Part shown: in pieces, positions 43,848 through 54,625 of the stretch
Layout: each line of letters begins with the position of its first letter
How positions within the stretch are numbered: position 1 is the first letter of the stretch
Assembly (NCBI GenBank): GCA_001970955.1
Contig: MPUH01000342.1
Span: 1 to 63,978 of the forward strand
Length of the DNA: 63,978 nucleotides
From: Stentor coeruleus
Taxonomy: Eukaryota; Ciliophora; Heterotrichea; Heterotrichida; Stentoridae
Direction of reading: 5' to 3'
Position numbers and translations under genes: made by a program
Notes under the pieces: model-generated
Seen by the model: only the letters and a program-made list of their open reading frames with translations
The model's database searches: none
Told to the model about the DNA's origin: nothing

Positions 43848-45821
43848 CTAATTTTCAGGGATATTTATTGGTAGACTGCTTCTTCTTCGGAATGCGATTT
43901 GATTATCAGATTTGTCTATAAAAGTCTGTAGGCGAGAGAGGTCAAGAAGGCCTTCCCAGTACATCTGATTTTTGTTTAGCTGCTCTATGCACATTTCATC
44001 TATGAATTTCGATGATAAGACCATGTTGAGACTTGAGTACAGAGGAATAACTATGTTTTTTATAAACCCTGACTGCGACTTGCCGATATTAGTATTCTCT
44101 CTATCACAATACATCGAAACAGGTAGGCCAAGTTTTTTCTCTTGATCACCTTGAAGGAAAAACTCTTCAATCACCTGCTCACACCATTTCTTATGCAACT
44201 CAATACTTTTAGCCGTATGCCCAATATCTGCAGCTTTTACCAATACCCTAAAAATATCAAACCTAACATCAGCCTTAGTAAAATCCGCAGTAGTCACATA
44301 CTTAGTTTTAAAAGTTTCAACAATATCAAAATGTTTACTCATATCAGTAGCTTATATCATCTCAATAGATAATTTTCTAAAAAAAGTCCATTCATCATAA
44401 CTCATTTGCCAAAGTAATTCAGTCCCTTCTAATATCTGAAAAAAAATCATACTATGCATACTTTCTAATACACTAATATCATTATATTGTATGGCAATTG
44501 GACTTTTTGTTATTATAAGAAAACGGTTATTCTTAGCTGGATGACCAACATCATGGGCTAAAGTTGAAAGTATTCCAGCTAATAACTCAATATCAGTGCA
44601 TTGTATATAAATCTCAGTATTATTAAGAAAACAAAGATATGAACTCATAACATCAGCAGCATGGGAAGAGTTATGGTATGGGTTTTGGAGGTATTTACTT
44701 TCAAGGACTTTTAAAAAAGTTTCAAGTTTGAAATCGTCTAATTTAAACACAGAATCAAGCTTGTATTTTGATAAAACATATACACCTGATATTAATAAAG
44801 GGGTATCTTCTGAGCAGTCTTTAAGGAAAAATGTGTTAAAGTTCCAATCTTTGCCTATAGTTTTAAGTAATCCACTAAGCTTATTAGCACTAATAGCGCT
44901 TACACTGCGTGTTCTACGATTTATAAGCATATCCCCATCATAGCTTTTTATAGAATCTGAATTATGTGCATTTTGGACTATAAAAGCTTTTTCATCATCA
45001 TCCATATTTCTAGTTATTTTTTCTAATTGTGTTGAATATATGTTTTTGCATGTCTGGAGTATCGATACTGCTGAAGCTAAACTTTCAGTTATTGAATCTA
45101 AAAACCCTTTACAAATGCCACAACTATCACTGATTGTATTGACAACAGTAATAGTTTTGTATAGTAAGTCTAAGATTTCTTCTAAAGGGGTTATATATGT
45201 TTCGTTTCTGGAGATGCTGATGATTTTACATGATTTTTTTGATGTAAAAACTATGAGGATTTGTGTTAGTAATACGAAAAACTCAATTAAAGTCTTGGAT
45301 AATGGGACTTTACTTGGGATTAGTAGAGCGAGAGATATAAAAGAAAATGATAAGGTTATTATTAGGAATAATTTCCGGCATAAAGTTTGAGAAAATGCTA
45401 GGAATAGTAATAAAAGCATTGGCATATTGCTTATTGGAGATGGGATATATGCTGAATATATTGTTGGGTCAGTAATTATTAGATGAATACTGGCAAAGAT
45501 CAATAAAAGTATGAGATTCAGTTTTGTAGGTCTTTTCATAGTAAATAAGGAATAAGGTAAGAGAAGGATCTGGGATGCTAAATAAATGTAATAAATAAAC
45601 ACAGACTGGTTATTAGAATTATGCGAGATTATAATGTTTGCTAGGTTTATGCAGAGGATTGAAGTAAAGATCCACCAAAAACATTTAGCAAGAAAATTGT
45701 GCGGAGATTTTTCATTGGTAATTTCTAGAGATGTAGAACTTATAAGTCTTGTTGATTGGTTTACCTGATTAATGTGATTGGATTTGATTTGAAGTACGGT
45801 GTTGTTTTCTAATTCCTTCAT
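43848..45821 (-). CDS. Cyclic nucleotide phosphodiesterase, six-TM type (interrupted by TAA)
   Basis: A 3',5'-cyclic-nucleotide phosphodiesterase of about 657 residues. The N-terminal 200 residues hold about six hydrophobic TM segments, a layout seen in protist PDEs. Residues about 340-640 form the PDEase domain: NPYHNSSHAADV, LAHDVGHPAKNN (HD metal motif; Ala replaces the usual Gly after Pro), VKAADIGHTAKS and WCEQVIEEFFLQGDQEKK. The frame has one in-frame TAA (44352-44354) between RKLSIEMI and ATDMSKHFD, exactly where the family has a hydrophobic residue (typically ILATDMS). TTA-to-TAA is one base. If the stop is real, the enzyme loses half of its metal ligands. It would hydrolyse cGMP or cAMP; specificity cannot be read. 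It diverges from the CDPK gene. Confidence 0.9.
44352..44354 (-). other. In-frame TAA in the phosphodiesterase
   Basis: The codons read ATT GAG ATG ATA TAA GCT ACT GAT ATG. The conserved ATDM box follows in the same frame. No tiny intron can span the stop because there is no suitable GT nearby. Confidence 0.85.
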
Positions 45822-47170
45822 AAAATTTATATTTATATCTTGGTTATGATTAAAGCTATGAGTATTTTTTCATATGGCTTAATTATGTATTAAAGTAAAT
45901 GATTAGTATTAGGTATTTGCTTATGAACTATTTTTGTGTAAGTTTTATTTAACAATGGCAAACTAGGTTGGGAGTTTGAAATTTAATACTGGTGGTATAG
46001 GGCGAAAGAAGATTAGAGGAAATTATAAAAAAAGACTAAGATTAAGAGTTTGTGTAAGCTAGTTTTGTGTTAAAATGAAGGAAATTAAAGATAAGCATGC
46101 TTAATTAATGAGAATAAGGAACTTTGCTATAGATTGAAGTTTTAATCCAGAGGGTAGTTTTGCAAATATAAAAGGAAAGAAGTTTTATATGTAGTTTTAG
46201 CATATTTTAAATTATATAAGGAGGTTTGATGTAGAATGATATAATATTTAGTATAGAGATAGATTAAATGAATCTAATATATTTAAGGTGGATTTATATT
46301 ATTAATGTTATAGCTTATAAGTTTTAGGCAACTNTAAGTTTTAGGATAATTGAATATATAAATATGAATAGGATGATAAAGTGATTTTATAGTAAACTAT
46401 GATCATAAAGTGTAATATGCTATATGAACTTTTTATGTAATATTTTATTATGCTTTTTAGTTTTTTTGGAATTTTCAATGAGAGAAGTAGGCAAAGGGTA
46501 TTGTTATGATATAATTAAATAGAATGATTTGATTGTATATGATAGTATGGCTATATAGTTTGGTTTATCTTGGAAGAATTTCTAGGCATTCGGATAGAAA
46601 ATAATTTAATTGAAAAATAATAAATATGTGATTTCATATCTTATTGAGTATATTTGATATTTATAGTTTATTAATATATAGCTTTAGTATAGTAAATTAT
46701 TTATAGGGGAATTTTGAATTTTAAGCATTTGTTATCTGCTTTCAAAACAAATTTAACTAGTTTCTAATTTTATCTTATGGTAACAACAAAAATATTATAA
46801 TTTTTATAATCATTTTCATATTTAATTATATAACTAAGAACCTATTCCTAATATAATTTGCTTCTTCAATGGCAAACTTGCTAACTTTAAGCTTTATTCA
46901 TATCTGTAAGGCATATCAAAATAATTCATATGTATCTAAATATTTACATTCTGCATATGCAATAATATCTTAACAACTATCTACAATAAATTTATATTTT
47001 CTTTTCAACAGAAAACTCATCAAAACCTAACTGCTTCTATAACCAAGCAAAACTCTTCAAAAATTTTACTTATAAATCATTAACTGTAAGTATAAGAATA
47101 TTGTAAACAAAGTTATTATAATCCCTGCTCATTATGGGCCGAAAATTAGTGGCTAAATTATTAACAATAG
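45822..47170. other. Intergenic spacer, 1.3 kb, contains a contig join
   Basis: Very AT-rich DNA between the divergent phosphodiesterase and CDPK genes. An N at 46334 is flanked by an 11-bp direct repeat TAAGTTTTAGG (46318-46328 and 46335-46345). No gene was recognised. Confidence 0.6.
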
Positions 47171-48571
47171 ATGGAGATTTTTAAAGTATCCGCACTAGAC
47201 TTTGTTACAGAAAAACACTGTCAAATGAATGAAAACTACGAAGTTAAAGAAACTTTAGGCGAAGGGTCATTCGGATCTGTAAGAAAAGTTACTCACAGAC
47301 AAACTCATGAGGACAGAGCTGTGAAGATTCTACACAAAAAAAAGCTCAACAATTTATCAAATATGCAAGATATTCTTAATGAAGTTACGATATTAAGAAG
47401 TTTAGACCATCCTAACATCCTTAGAGTATATGAATGCTATCAAGATAGATTTTGTTATTGTATAGTTACAGAGTTATGTAGTGGGGGTGAGTTATTTGAA
47501 AAAATCACTGGCCAACATAGAATTGCCGAATCCCTATGCGCAGATTATATAAGACAAATCCTCTCCTGTCTTTTGTATATCCATGAAAGGCATATAGTCC
47601 ACAGGGACTTGAAACCAGAAAATTTTCTTTTAGACAATCATGGCCCAACAGCGAATTTGAAACTCATCGACTTTGGTTCAGCAACTTTCATAACTATAGG
47701 CAAAAACTTAAACAAGCAAATCGGCACTTCATATTACATTGCCCCAGAAGTTCTAGAAAAAAGTTATAACGAAAAATGCGACATTTGGAGTGCTGGGGCA
47801 ATTCTCTATATAATGCTGTCTGGTACACCTCCTTTTCAAGGGAAAACTGATCCAGAGATTTTTAGAAGAGTTAAAAAAGGTAAATACGATCTTACATCAG
47901 CAGTTTGGAATACAGTCAGCAAACCAGCTAAAGATTTGTTACAAAAACTTATGACTCTAGACCCAAATGTAAGAATTAGTGCTAGAGAAGCTTTAAGACA
48001 TCCTTGGTTAAGAAATGCAATGGATCATCCAATTGATCGAAACCATTCAGAGCGATTTTTGGTAAACATGCAGAATTTTCATCCACATAAAAAACTCCAA
48101 CAATTAACTTTATCGTTTATAGCGTCACAATTGACTACAAAAACAGAACAAGAAGAAATATTGGAACTATTTAAAAAATTAGACCTTGATAATAATGGGA
48201 CTTTATCAAAACAGGACCTGAAAAATGGAATTGTGCAATTTAAACAGATTAGTGATGTGGAAATTGATCAAATTATGATTGAAGTGGATATTGATGAGTC
48301 TGGGGAAATTGATTATTCAGAGTTTTTAACAGCATGTTTTAGTAGAAGGTATCTTTTGTCTAGAGAAAAACTTGAAATGGCTTTTAAGGAATATGATATA
48401 AACCATAGTGGGGCGATAACAAAAGATAACCTTAAAGATGTGTTGGGTAAAGATCACTTTTATGATGATAGGATATGGCAAATGATGATTGAAGAAGCTG
48501 ATAAGAATAAAGATGGGGTCATTGATATAGATGAGTTTTCTGAAATGATGCTGAGTTTGTTAGATATGTGA
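47171..48571 (+). CDS. Calcium-dependent protein kinase (CDPK)
   Basis: A 466-aa Ser/Thr kinase fused to four EF-hands. The kinase domain is about residues 25-285: glycine loop LGEGSFGSVRKV, AVKIL lysine, HRDLKPENFLL catalytic loop, DFGSA, and APE in IAPEVLE. After a junction helix come four canonical EF-hand loops: DLDNNGTLSKQD, DIDESGEIDYSE, DINHSGAITKDN and DKNKDGVIDIDE. Calcium binding to the EF-hands relieves autoinhibition in this family. CDPKs are expanded in ciliates, apicomplexans and plants and act in motility and secretion. The N-terminus (MEIFKVSALDF) lacks a myristoylation glycine, so it is probably cytosolic. All catalytic residues are present. Confidence 0.96.
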   Translation: MEIFKVSALDFVTEKHCQMNENYEVKETLGEGSFGSVRKVTHRQTHEDRAVKILHKKKLNNLSNMQDILNEVTILRSLDHPNILRVYECYQDRFCYCIVTELCSGGELFEKITGQHRIAESLCADYIRQILSCLLYIHERHIVHRDLKPENFLLDNHGPTANLKLIDFGSATFITIGKNLNKQIGTSYYIAPEVLEKSYNEKCDIWSAGAILYIMLSGTPPFQGKTDPEIFRRVKKGKYDLTSAVWNTVSKPAKDLLQKLMTLDPNVRISAREALRHPWLRNAMDHPIDRNHSERFLVNMQNFHPHKKLQQLTLSFIASQLTTKTEQEEILELFKKLDLDNNGTLSKQDLKNGIVQFKQISDVEIDQIMIEVDIDESGEIDYSEFLTACFSRRYLLSREKLEMAFKEYDINHSGAITKDNLKDVLGKDHFYDDRIWQMMIEEADKNKDGVIDIDEFSEMMLSLLDM

Positions 48572-48931
48572 AAGTGTAATTAAGTATATATATACTGAAA
48601 ATTAATAAAGTCTTATAAATGGAGATTTCGAAAAGCGCACTTGATGAGTTGGATTAGGTTTTTTTGAAGATTAGCTTAAAATCTTTAAACTTTTAGTTAA
48701 CGCTTTACTGCTTTGAAGACCTGTGTAAAAATTTTACCCTATATTTCATGACATTTAGTACAGATTGTGCTGAGTTCAAACTTAAATCAAAACAGAATAT
48801 TCTTTTTTTTTGATGATGTGTGCAATTATATTAATGAATATAGTTTCTTCTAGTAAATGAAGTAAAACTATCATCATTTGTATTTTCTAATTTACTTTTA
48901 AAACTATTTTTTTGATTTTCAATTCTGAATT
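48572..48931. other. Intergenic spacer, nothing recognised
   Basis: AT-rich 3' flank of the CDPK gene. No gene was recognised. Confidence 0.6.
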
Positions 48932-49950
48932 ATGACTATTGATCCATATAGTTTTAGTAATAGTCTGCAAGAACTGGCTTCTGAGTACAATGAAAAAATC
49001 AAAAATATCGACGAGACCAAGTTCATGAAATTTTAAGTTGCATTTTCCAAAAGTCTTTTTAGAAACTTCAATTGGAGCTTTTAAGTTCTTTTTGTGATAC
49101 TTTTATCATCAGGCTTTCAAATGAACTTTATGCTTTTTTGTGTTATTCTGTTTTATTTCGCTATGTATTACTTCTTATATATGGATTTCATAAAAATTTC
49201 ATTAGTTTTTACTTCAGCACATGAGAAGATTTTGAATTGATATAAGTGAATGAAGGTTTTGAATAGATTTAGATGATGGAGTTGGTGAGATTTAGGGGTC
49301 TCTATATAAATGTACTCTAATTTTATATAGCTTGCTTTAACACCTTCCTCGCAATTCTCAGATATCTTTTAACCCTTGAATTTCCTCCTTAGACTTTTCT
49401 CTTATCAAACTAAATGTCAACACTCTATTGTTAGTTTTCTTGTTTTTCCATATATATCATTTACAAGTATATATTTATGAGTTTTCTTCCTAATATCAAT
49501 AATTATGATATAATATACCTTTCTTTAAAACCTTGTAAAGCTTAATTCAATCATAAAAGATGTAACTTATATAATTGAATTAATAACCCCATAATAAAAT
49601 GATAAATATTTGAAAATAACTTAAGAATTACAAGACATATTAGTATGGCTTTCTATGGATTTCAATCTTTTTAAAAGAATTGCTTCTATAAAAAATTATT
49701 TACTTATTGTTAAAGCTCGTATATGGGCTGAAGTAAAGTCAAGGACCCAAGTTTTTGAATATTTATTATATTTAAACAGTTGCTAATTCCTTTGAATTTA
49801 GAAAATCTTATAATAGAAGAATTAAATCCTTGCTTTTAAGCTTTAACTGATGGAAATTCATATTTTCGTAATAATTTTGAGGAAAAAACTATATTTGGAG
49901 ACATGGATAATAGGAAATTAATTAATATTCTAGTAAAAGATACATAAAGA
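48932..49950 (+). pseudogene. Possible gene relics between CDPK and kinase genes
   Basis: From the ATG at 48932 a frame reads MTIDPYSFSNSLQELASEYN, then FMKF-stop-VAFSKSLFRNFNWSF-stop-VLFVILLSSGFQMNFMLF, and runs to 49237. The two stops are TAA. The pattern (an amphipathic N-terminus, then AL/SL-x-R-x-F and a TM) weakly recalls the first TM of ABCC-type transporters. A second coding-like stretch at about 49720-49947 (LIPLNLENLIIEELNPCF, stop, ALTDGNSYFRNNFEEKTIFG) is in another frame. Neither is rescued by tiny introns. These are read as decayed genes, with a real chance they are noise. Confidence 0.3.
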
Positions 49951-50384
49951 AAATGAAAGAATTAATAGGAAGAAAATTAATTATATATAAATTAATCATA
50001 AGGTTGATATAAAAGTATATATTTTCAAGCAAAAAGCTCTTATTTGTTTTTTTTTTGTTAAAAATATACCATTTTTCATTGTAATCATATATAAATTTCC
50101 TATAAGACACATAATTAGCATTACTCCTATTATTTTATATTTACATACACATTTCGATCCTCACACATTTAATACTCCAATCCACTTCTAAATTAGATAA
50201 AAACCCAGAAAAATTTAATAAACCTCATTCCACCTACATTAAAAAATAGCAAAACTCGGCCCAAATTGCCTAGAATTAAATCATTTTTTCATCATAAAAT
50301 CCTACAAACAAAAAAAACTGTAACCATCCTTAAAAAACTAAATGAACTAAATTCTCAGAATAAACTCTTTTTTACTAATACTCC
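49951..50384. other. Intergenic spacer, nothing recognised
   Basis: AT-rich 3' flank of the minus-strand kinase gene. Short frames here are I/Y/N/F-rich and look non-coding. Confidence 0.6.
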
Positions 50385-52150
50385 TCATACCAAATATTTA
50401 CTAAAATGGTTTATCAATCCTTGCAACTCTATACTATCCGCTCTTTTCACTGGATCTTTCTCCAACATTTTCTTTAGTATATACTTAACCCACTCTTGTT
50501 GTATATTATTAACCTTTGCTTCTAAAAATGGAATATTTGTATTAAGCTTCATAATATTTATACTCTCCAAAGTGACAATTTCATACCAAACCAACCCCAA
50601 ACTAAAAATATCAGCTTTTTTATTATCACAACATTCTACTGATGTTTTTCTTAATTTTTCAATAATCTCTGGGGCAAGGTATTCATCAATATTAGCCAAT
50701 TTGACTTTTTTATCTTCTTTTCTTTCTAGATAAGGTATATTAAACCCAATAATTTTTAGATTTCCTTTTGAGTCATAATAGAAACTATCAGAACGAATGT
50801 TGTTATGTTCTATATTATGATTATGGCAGTAAATGATAATTGAAGCTAAGGTATTAAAATATGCAAATTTTTGTTTGTCATCAAAATGTTGGTTTGCATT
50901 TCTGCGTTGAGTAAGAAAAGATTGAAGGCTGATGCTAGCGTGCTCATAAACTACCCATATGAAATTACGTTCTTCAAAAGCTCCATAGAATCTGAAAAAA
51001 GAGGAAGTTTTGCAACTAAGTTGCTGAAGGCGGCATACTAAATATCTTGCTTGGGCAACATGGATTGGGATGGTTGAGGAAAAAAGCTTGATGAAAACAT
51101 GGTCACCTGTAAAGGTACTCCCTTCATATAAATAAATCCCATCATTAGATTGCTCTATTAGAGTTTTTGGGGTAAGCTGAACTTCCATACAAATTTCTCC
51201 AACTGGGAATGATAAAAAATGTAAGCGGACAGTGTGGTTTAGCTCAGTAAAAGATGGTCTTTGACTTGCATCTTGTCTAAGCATTGATTCTATAATATGA
51301 CGATGAAAATCATCTTCAATTTGCTGAAGACGTTCAGTACATTCTTCTTGGCTATTTGCGTTGAAAGACCGGCATGAGATTAGAGAGATTAAAGATAAAA
51401 GAACAAGGCCTAAAGAGTATATGTCCGATTTACCTAAATTATATGACGCAATTTTGCAATTGTTTTCTATAAAATATGATAATTCTGGGGACATGTTTAT
51501 ATATTATAATAAAAAATATAATAATATANTATGTCCGATTTACCTAAATTATATGACGCAATTTTGCAATTGTTTTCTATAAAATATGATAATTCTGGGG
51601 ACATGTAACTTTTTGTCCCAATAACATCATATTGATAATTATTTTTTGGATCCTCAGGTTGTTGCAAGTATTTTGAAATACTGAAATCAATAATCTTCAT
51701 ATTATCTCTTTCATCTATCAGAATATTCATAGGTTTAATATCTCTATGGTAAATATTCAGATTTTCTAATTCAGTGAATATATCAACAAGTGCCAAGAGC
51801 ATTTTCTCATATTCCCTCAAGTCAATTGCTTTCCCTTCAGAGATATGATTTGATATGTAATTCCCTAAAGTTTTCTCACAGTATTCCATGATAATATACA
51901 AAGTACTATCTTGAATAAAACTCCCATAGAATTTTATAAAGCCTTTATGCTTGCCTGATAAGTACCTTAAAAGGTCTACTTCATGTTTAAGCTTAGAAAG
52001 ATTGGCTGATTTGTACATTTTTATAGCGATTTTAGCTCCGTATAAAGTTGTTCCTTGGTATACACTTATATGGTGCTCATCAGATCTATTAGCGTAAATA
52101 ACCCCACCGAAGTTGAATTGTGATGGGTTAGTAATTTCATCACTTTGCAT
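50385..52150 (-). CDS. Tandem protein kinase-pseudokinase (spans a contig join)
   Basis: Two kinase folds in one chain of 551 aa once the duplicated join (51420-51606) is collapsed. Domain 1 (residues about 10-270) has the AIK lysine (KIAIKMYK), HRDIKPMNILI and SPE in YMSPELS. Its DFG is DFS (IIDFSISKYL), so it is probably still catalytic. Domain 2 (about 285-545) keeps the fold (IKLFSSTIP; APEII) but has HNNIRSDS in place of HRDLKPEN and IGFN in place of DFG, so it lacks the catalytic and metal Asp residues and should be a pseudokinase. The order is kinase first, pseudokinase second, the reverse of animal JAKs. Substrates are unknown. No TM or signal peptide is seen. Removing 110 bp of the join preserves the frame. 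Confidence 0.86.
51420..51606. repeat. Contig join with 77-bp direct repeat around N (51529)
   Basis: Positions 51420-51496 and 51530-51606 are identical. Between them are 32 bp of pure AT sequence and the N. Collapsing to one copy keeps the kinase frame. Confidence 0.9.
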
Positions 52151-52744
52151 ATTTATATATGTCTTTTATGGGTAAATTAGATTTTTGATAATTTAGATTA
52201 AGCTAAGAACCTAGATATAGCTTTTATAAATTGAGATTATATGGCTTATATAGTATAAATATATAAATAAAAGCTATTTTATTGGTTTAATAATATATTT
52301 CTTATAATAATCTAATAGAACAAATCTGAAAACGACCAATTAATGTTATATATACACCACATCTCCTATAATAGTCTAAATTTTAAAAAACCTAATCATA
52401 TCTGCACAACACCCTAGCACCCAATCCTTCTTAAAAACCTAATACCCAGCTTTGTTCCACAACATCCAGTAACACCCTAAAGCATGCATAATTTGTCTTA
52501 TCTTTATTTAAATTTTACTATCCAAAATCTCCAAAGCCAATCATCCACAACACCCCCAACACAATATCCAACCCCATTCTTTCATCAAAAACAATCAACC
52601 TATAGGCTTTTTCTCATCAAAACCCCAAACATCTAAGATTTTATAAACAAAGAAAAATCAACTACTCAAATTAAAAAAACCGCTGAATACAAAAACCTAT
52701 CCTATAACATTTCATAATCTTATAATTATAGCACAATAAATCTT
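52151..52744. other. Intergenic spacer with C-rich, telomere-like tract
   Basis: From about 52390 to 52640 the plus strand is C-rich and G-poor. It includes AACACCCTAGCACCC (52408-52422) and a perfect telomere unit CACCCTAA (52473-52480). No gene was recognised. Confidence 0.6.
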
Positions 52745-53299
52745 TTACTGCATAAAACTCTGCATTCTATGATATTGCATATAGTTCAAATAAGCCATAT
52801 AAAAAGCCATAAACCCTGGGTTAAATGGATTGAATCCTGTATAAGTTGGCATTGATCCCATTGGAGCTTGCTGAGGTGCAAGTGTTGGAACTGCAACTTG
52901 AACAGGCTCGGTAGTAGGTTTTGGAGGTGTGATTTTATATCGACAGACTCTTATTTTTATAGAATTAGCAATGCTAATATCTGATTTATCCTTAAGCTTT
53001 CTCCACTCTATATAGGGATTACTATTAGTAGATGTGTCATAATAAAGGACTGCATATTTGTAGCGAGTGCTAAATTTTATCTTCTTGATCACAGTGTGAA
53101 TAATAGACTTCAAATTTGCTGAAGTCCCAGCTCGGAATGAGTTTGAACGCTTACCAGCTCGGAGGCCTGAGATTTTTTCGATAGTGTAGTTAATAGACAA
53201 ATACTCAGCACTTTTTTGTGAATGGGCATGTGGCTCGTGAGTTGTTGAGTACTTTGAGGGCCCTGAGCCAAGATTTTTCATTGGGTCAATTTCTGCCAT
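52745..53299 (-). CDS. Hypothetical protein, 184 aa
   Basis: An open frame with coding-like composition. Residues 1-60 are Ser/Thr/Lys-rich. Residues about 60-120 look like a small alpha/beta domain (SIIHTVIKKIKFSTRYKYAV, LYYDTSTN, WRKLKDKSDISIANSIKIRV). After that comes a Pro-rich linker and a Met/Phe/Tyr-rich C-terminus (NPFNPGFMAFYMAYLNYMQY). The beta-rich middle, ending ...SIKIRVCRY, could be a ubiquitin- or PB1-like fold, but no family is recognised. An overlapping upstream frame (53278-53496) was not accepted as a separate gene. Confidence 0.6.
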   Translation of the reverse strand: MAEIDPMKNLGSGPSKYSTTHEPHAHSQKSAEYLSINYTIEKISGLRAGKRSNSFRAGTSANLKSIIHTVIKKIKFSTRYKYAVLYYDTSTNSNPYIEWRKLKDKSDISIANSIKIRVCRYKITPPKPTTEPVQVAVPTLAPQQAPMGSMPTYTGFNPFNPGFMAFYMAYLNYMQYHRMQSFMQ

Positions 53300-53751
53300 T
53301 CGTTATTTATAAACTGAATGTTGACTAAATTGTAAGGATATGCTGCTGATATGGTGAGAATATCATAGAGAGGTAAAGTTAAAGTAAAGGCTAGATGGAT
53401 GGCTTGCGGTTTGAATTTATAGGTGTTGGGATTGTTGGGTATTGCAGGGATGAGGATTCCAAGGCCCACTTGCTGAATTTCTTGAGCAATAATCATATGA
53501 GCCAGTACATTAATTTTAGCATGATTTACTTGAGCTTATAGTCTAAAAATAATTTTTTGAACTTCTAACAGAATTCTGTTGTAAAACCCTATACAGCCAT
53601 AAACTTAAATCCCAAACAAAAATTCCCCAAAAAAATATCATTTAAAAATTCTCATACATCAACCAATAAAAAGTGTCTTTCCATTCAAAAGCATATCTAA
53701 ATCTTCTAATCCAAATCCTTTAGCCCATCTTTCATTCTAAAACCCATAAAA
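53300..53751. other. Spacer between divergent genes
   Basis: The first 200 bp are less AT-rich than other spacers and contain a 72-codon minus-strand frame overlapping the hypothetical gene. The last 170 bp are C/A-rich on the plus strand before the next gene. No convincing gene was found. Confidence 0.5.
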
Positions 53752-54594
53752 ATGCTCAAAAATACTCATGAGCGCGACTCCTCTGGAGGTGACGGTCTCT
53801 ATGAAATCTCCTTATCAAACTGTTTAGCAAACAACCCAGGCACAGATGTCCAATACAATATATCGACTTTAGACCATGACAACTCCAGTTCTTCTAGTAG
53901 TGAAAGTGATAGTGAATCCTGCATAGTCTTAAAAGATGATGAAAATCTAAGAATGCAACGTACAATGCAACTAACAATGAGTAATGCAGCTTTATATAGA
54001 CAATCTGAACTTCAAGTTGAAAAACAATATGAAAGTGCTAGTGAAAGCTTACATAGTAGTGATGATGAAAATGAACAACAGATAAATTTTGTTGTAGAAA
54101 ATGATAAATCATCATCATCATCGAGTTCGGATTCAGTTGAAGTTTATCCAAGGAATAATATTGATGAAGGGTATTTAAAGGATAATCCTCCTGTTATATT
54201 ACAAGAGAGAGATTATGTTGTAGAAGAAAGATATGGTGGAGAAGGAATTATTAAGAGAGAAAGTAAGGAAATTGAAGTTATTAAGGAGATGGATGAGTCA
54301 AGAAGTTCAAGTGAGTATGGGGTTGTTGAGGAGAGATGTTATGAGATTGATGAAGGGAATAGAGGTTATGTTGAGGAAAAAGTTGTTGTTGAGGAAAAGG
54401 TTGTTGAGGAAGAGATGGGTTGGGGGAGGGGTGAAAAGGTTGTTATAGATGAGGTTAAGGTGGTGATTGAGAAGAAAAATGATACACGGATAAGAAATAG
54501 CCTTACAGAAATTGTAATGAATGAATCTAGAAGTAGGCCAAAGAAAAAGGATAAGGGGAGTTCAGAAAGCTGTGCAAAGTGCTTTATATTTTAA
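53752..54594 (+). CDS. Acidic Ser-rich protein ending in a CaaX-type box
   Basis: A 280-aa acidic, mostly disordered protein. It has serine clusters (NSSSSSESDSES; KSSSSSSSDSVEV; SRSSSEYG) and a Glu/Val-rich repetitive segment (VEEKVVVEEKVVEEEMGWG) around residue 205-225, followed by a basic C-terminal tail. The last four residues are CFIF preceded by SCAK. This is a CaaX pattern with Phe at the X position, which favours geranylgeranylation, and the upstream Cys could be palmitoylated. So the protein is probably tethered to a membrane. It is a plausible scaffold or phosphoprotein, but I recognise no family. It lies 31 bp upstream of the acyl-CoA synthetase gene on the same strand. Confidence 0.66.
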   Translation: MLKNTHERDSSGGDGLYEISLSNCLANNPGTDVQYNISTLDHDNSSSSSSESDSESCIVLKDDENLRMQRTMQLTMSNAALYRQSELQVEKQYESASESLHSSDDENEQQINFVVENDKSSSSSSSDSVEVYPRNNIDEGYLKDNPPVILQERDYVVEERYGGEGIIKRESKEIEVIKEMDESRSSSEYGVVEERCYEIDEGNRGYVEEKVVVEEKVVEEEMGWGRGEKVVIDEVKVVIEKKNDTRIRNSLTEIVMNESRSRPKKKDKGSSESCAKCFIF

Positions 54595-54625
54595 ATAAGA
54601 TAAAATAATTTACTTGATAAAGAAA

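Noticed and set aside
15075..45821. Reassigned stop codons as an explanation for in-frame TGA and TAA
   Set aside because: TAA, TAG and TGA all terminate intact genes in this window (for example the Nop2, START and 9320-9907 genes). A general reassignment does not fit; only context-dependent read-through or errors remain.
49922..50110. 62-codon minus-strand frame
   Set aside because: Composition typical of random AT-rich DNA (I, N, Y, F, K).
53278..53496. 72-codon minus-strand frame overlapping the start of the 184-aa hypothetical gene
   Set aside because: The composition is fairly protein-like, but it overlaps another gene in a different frame and no tiny intron joins the two. It was not strong enough to list.
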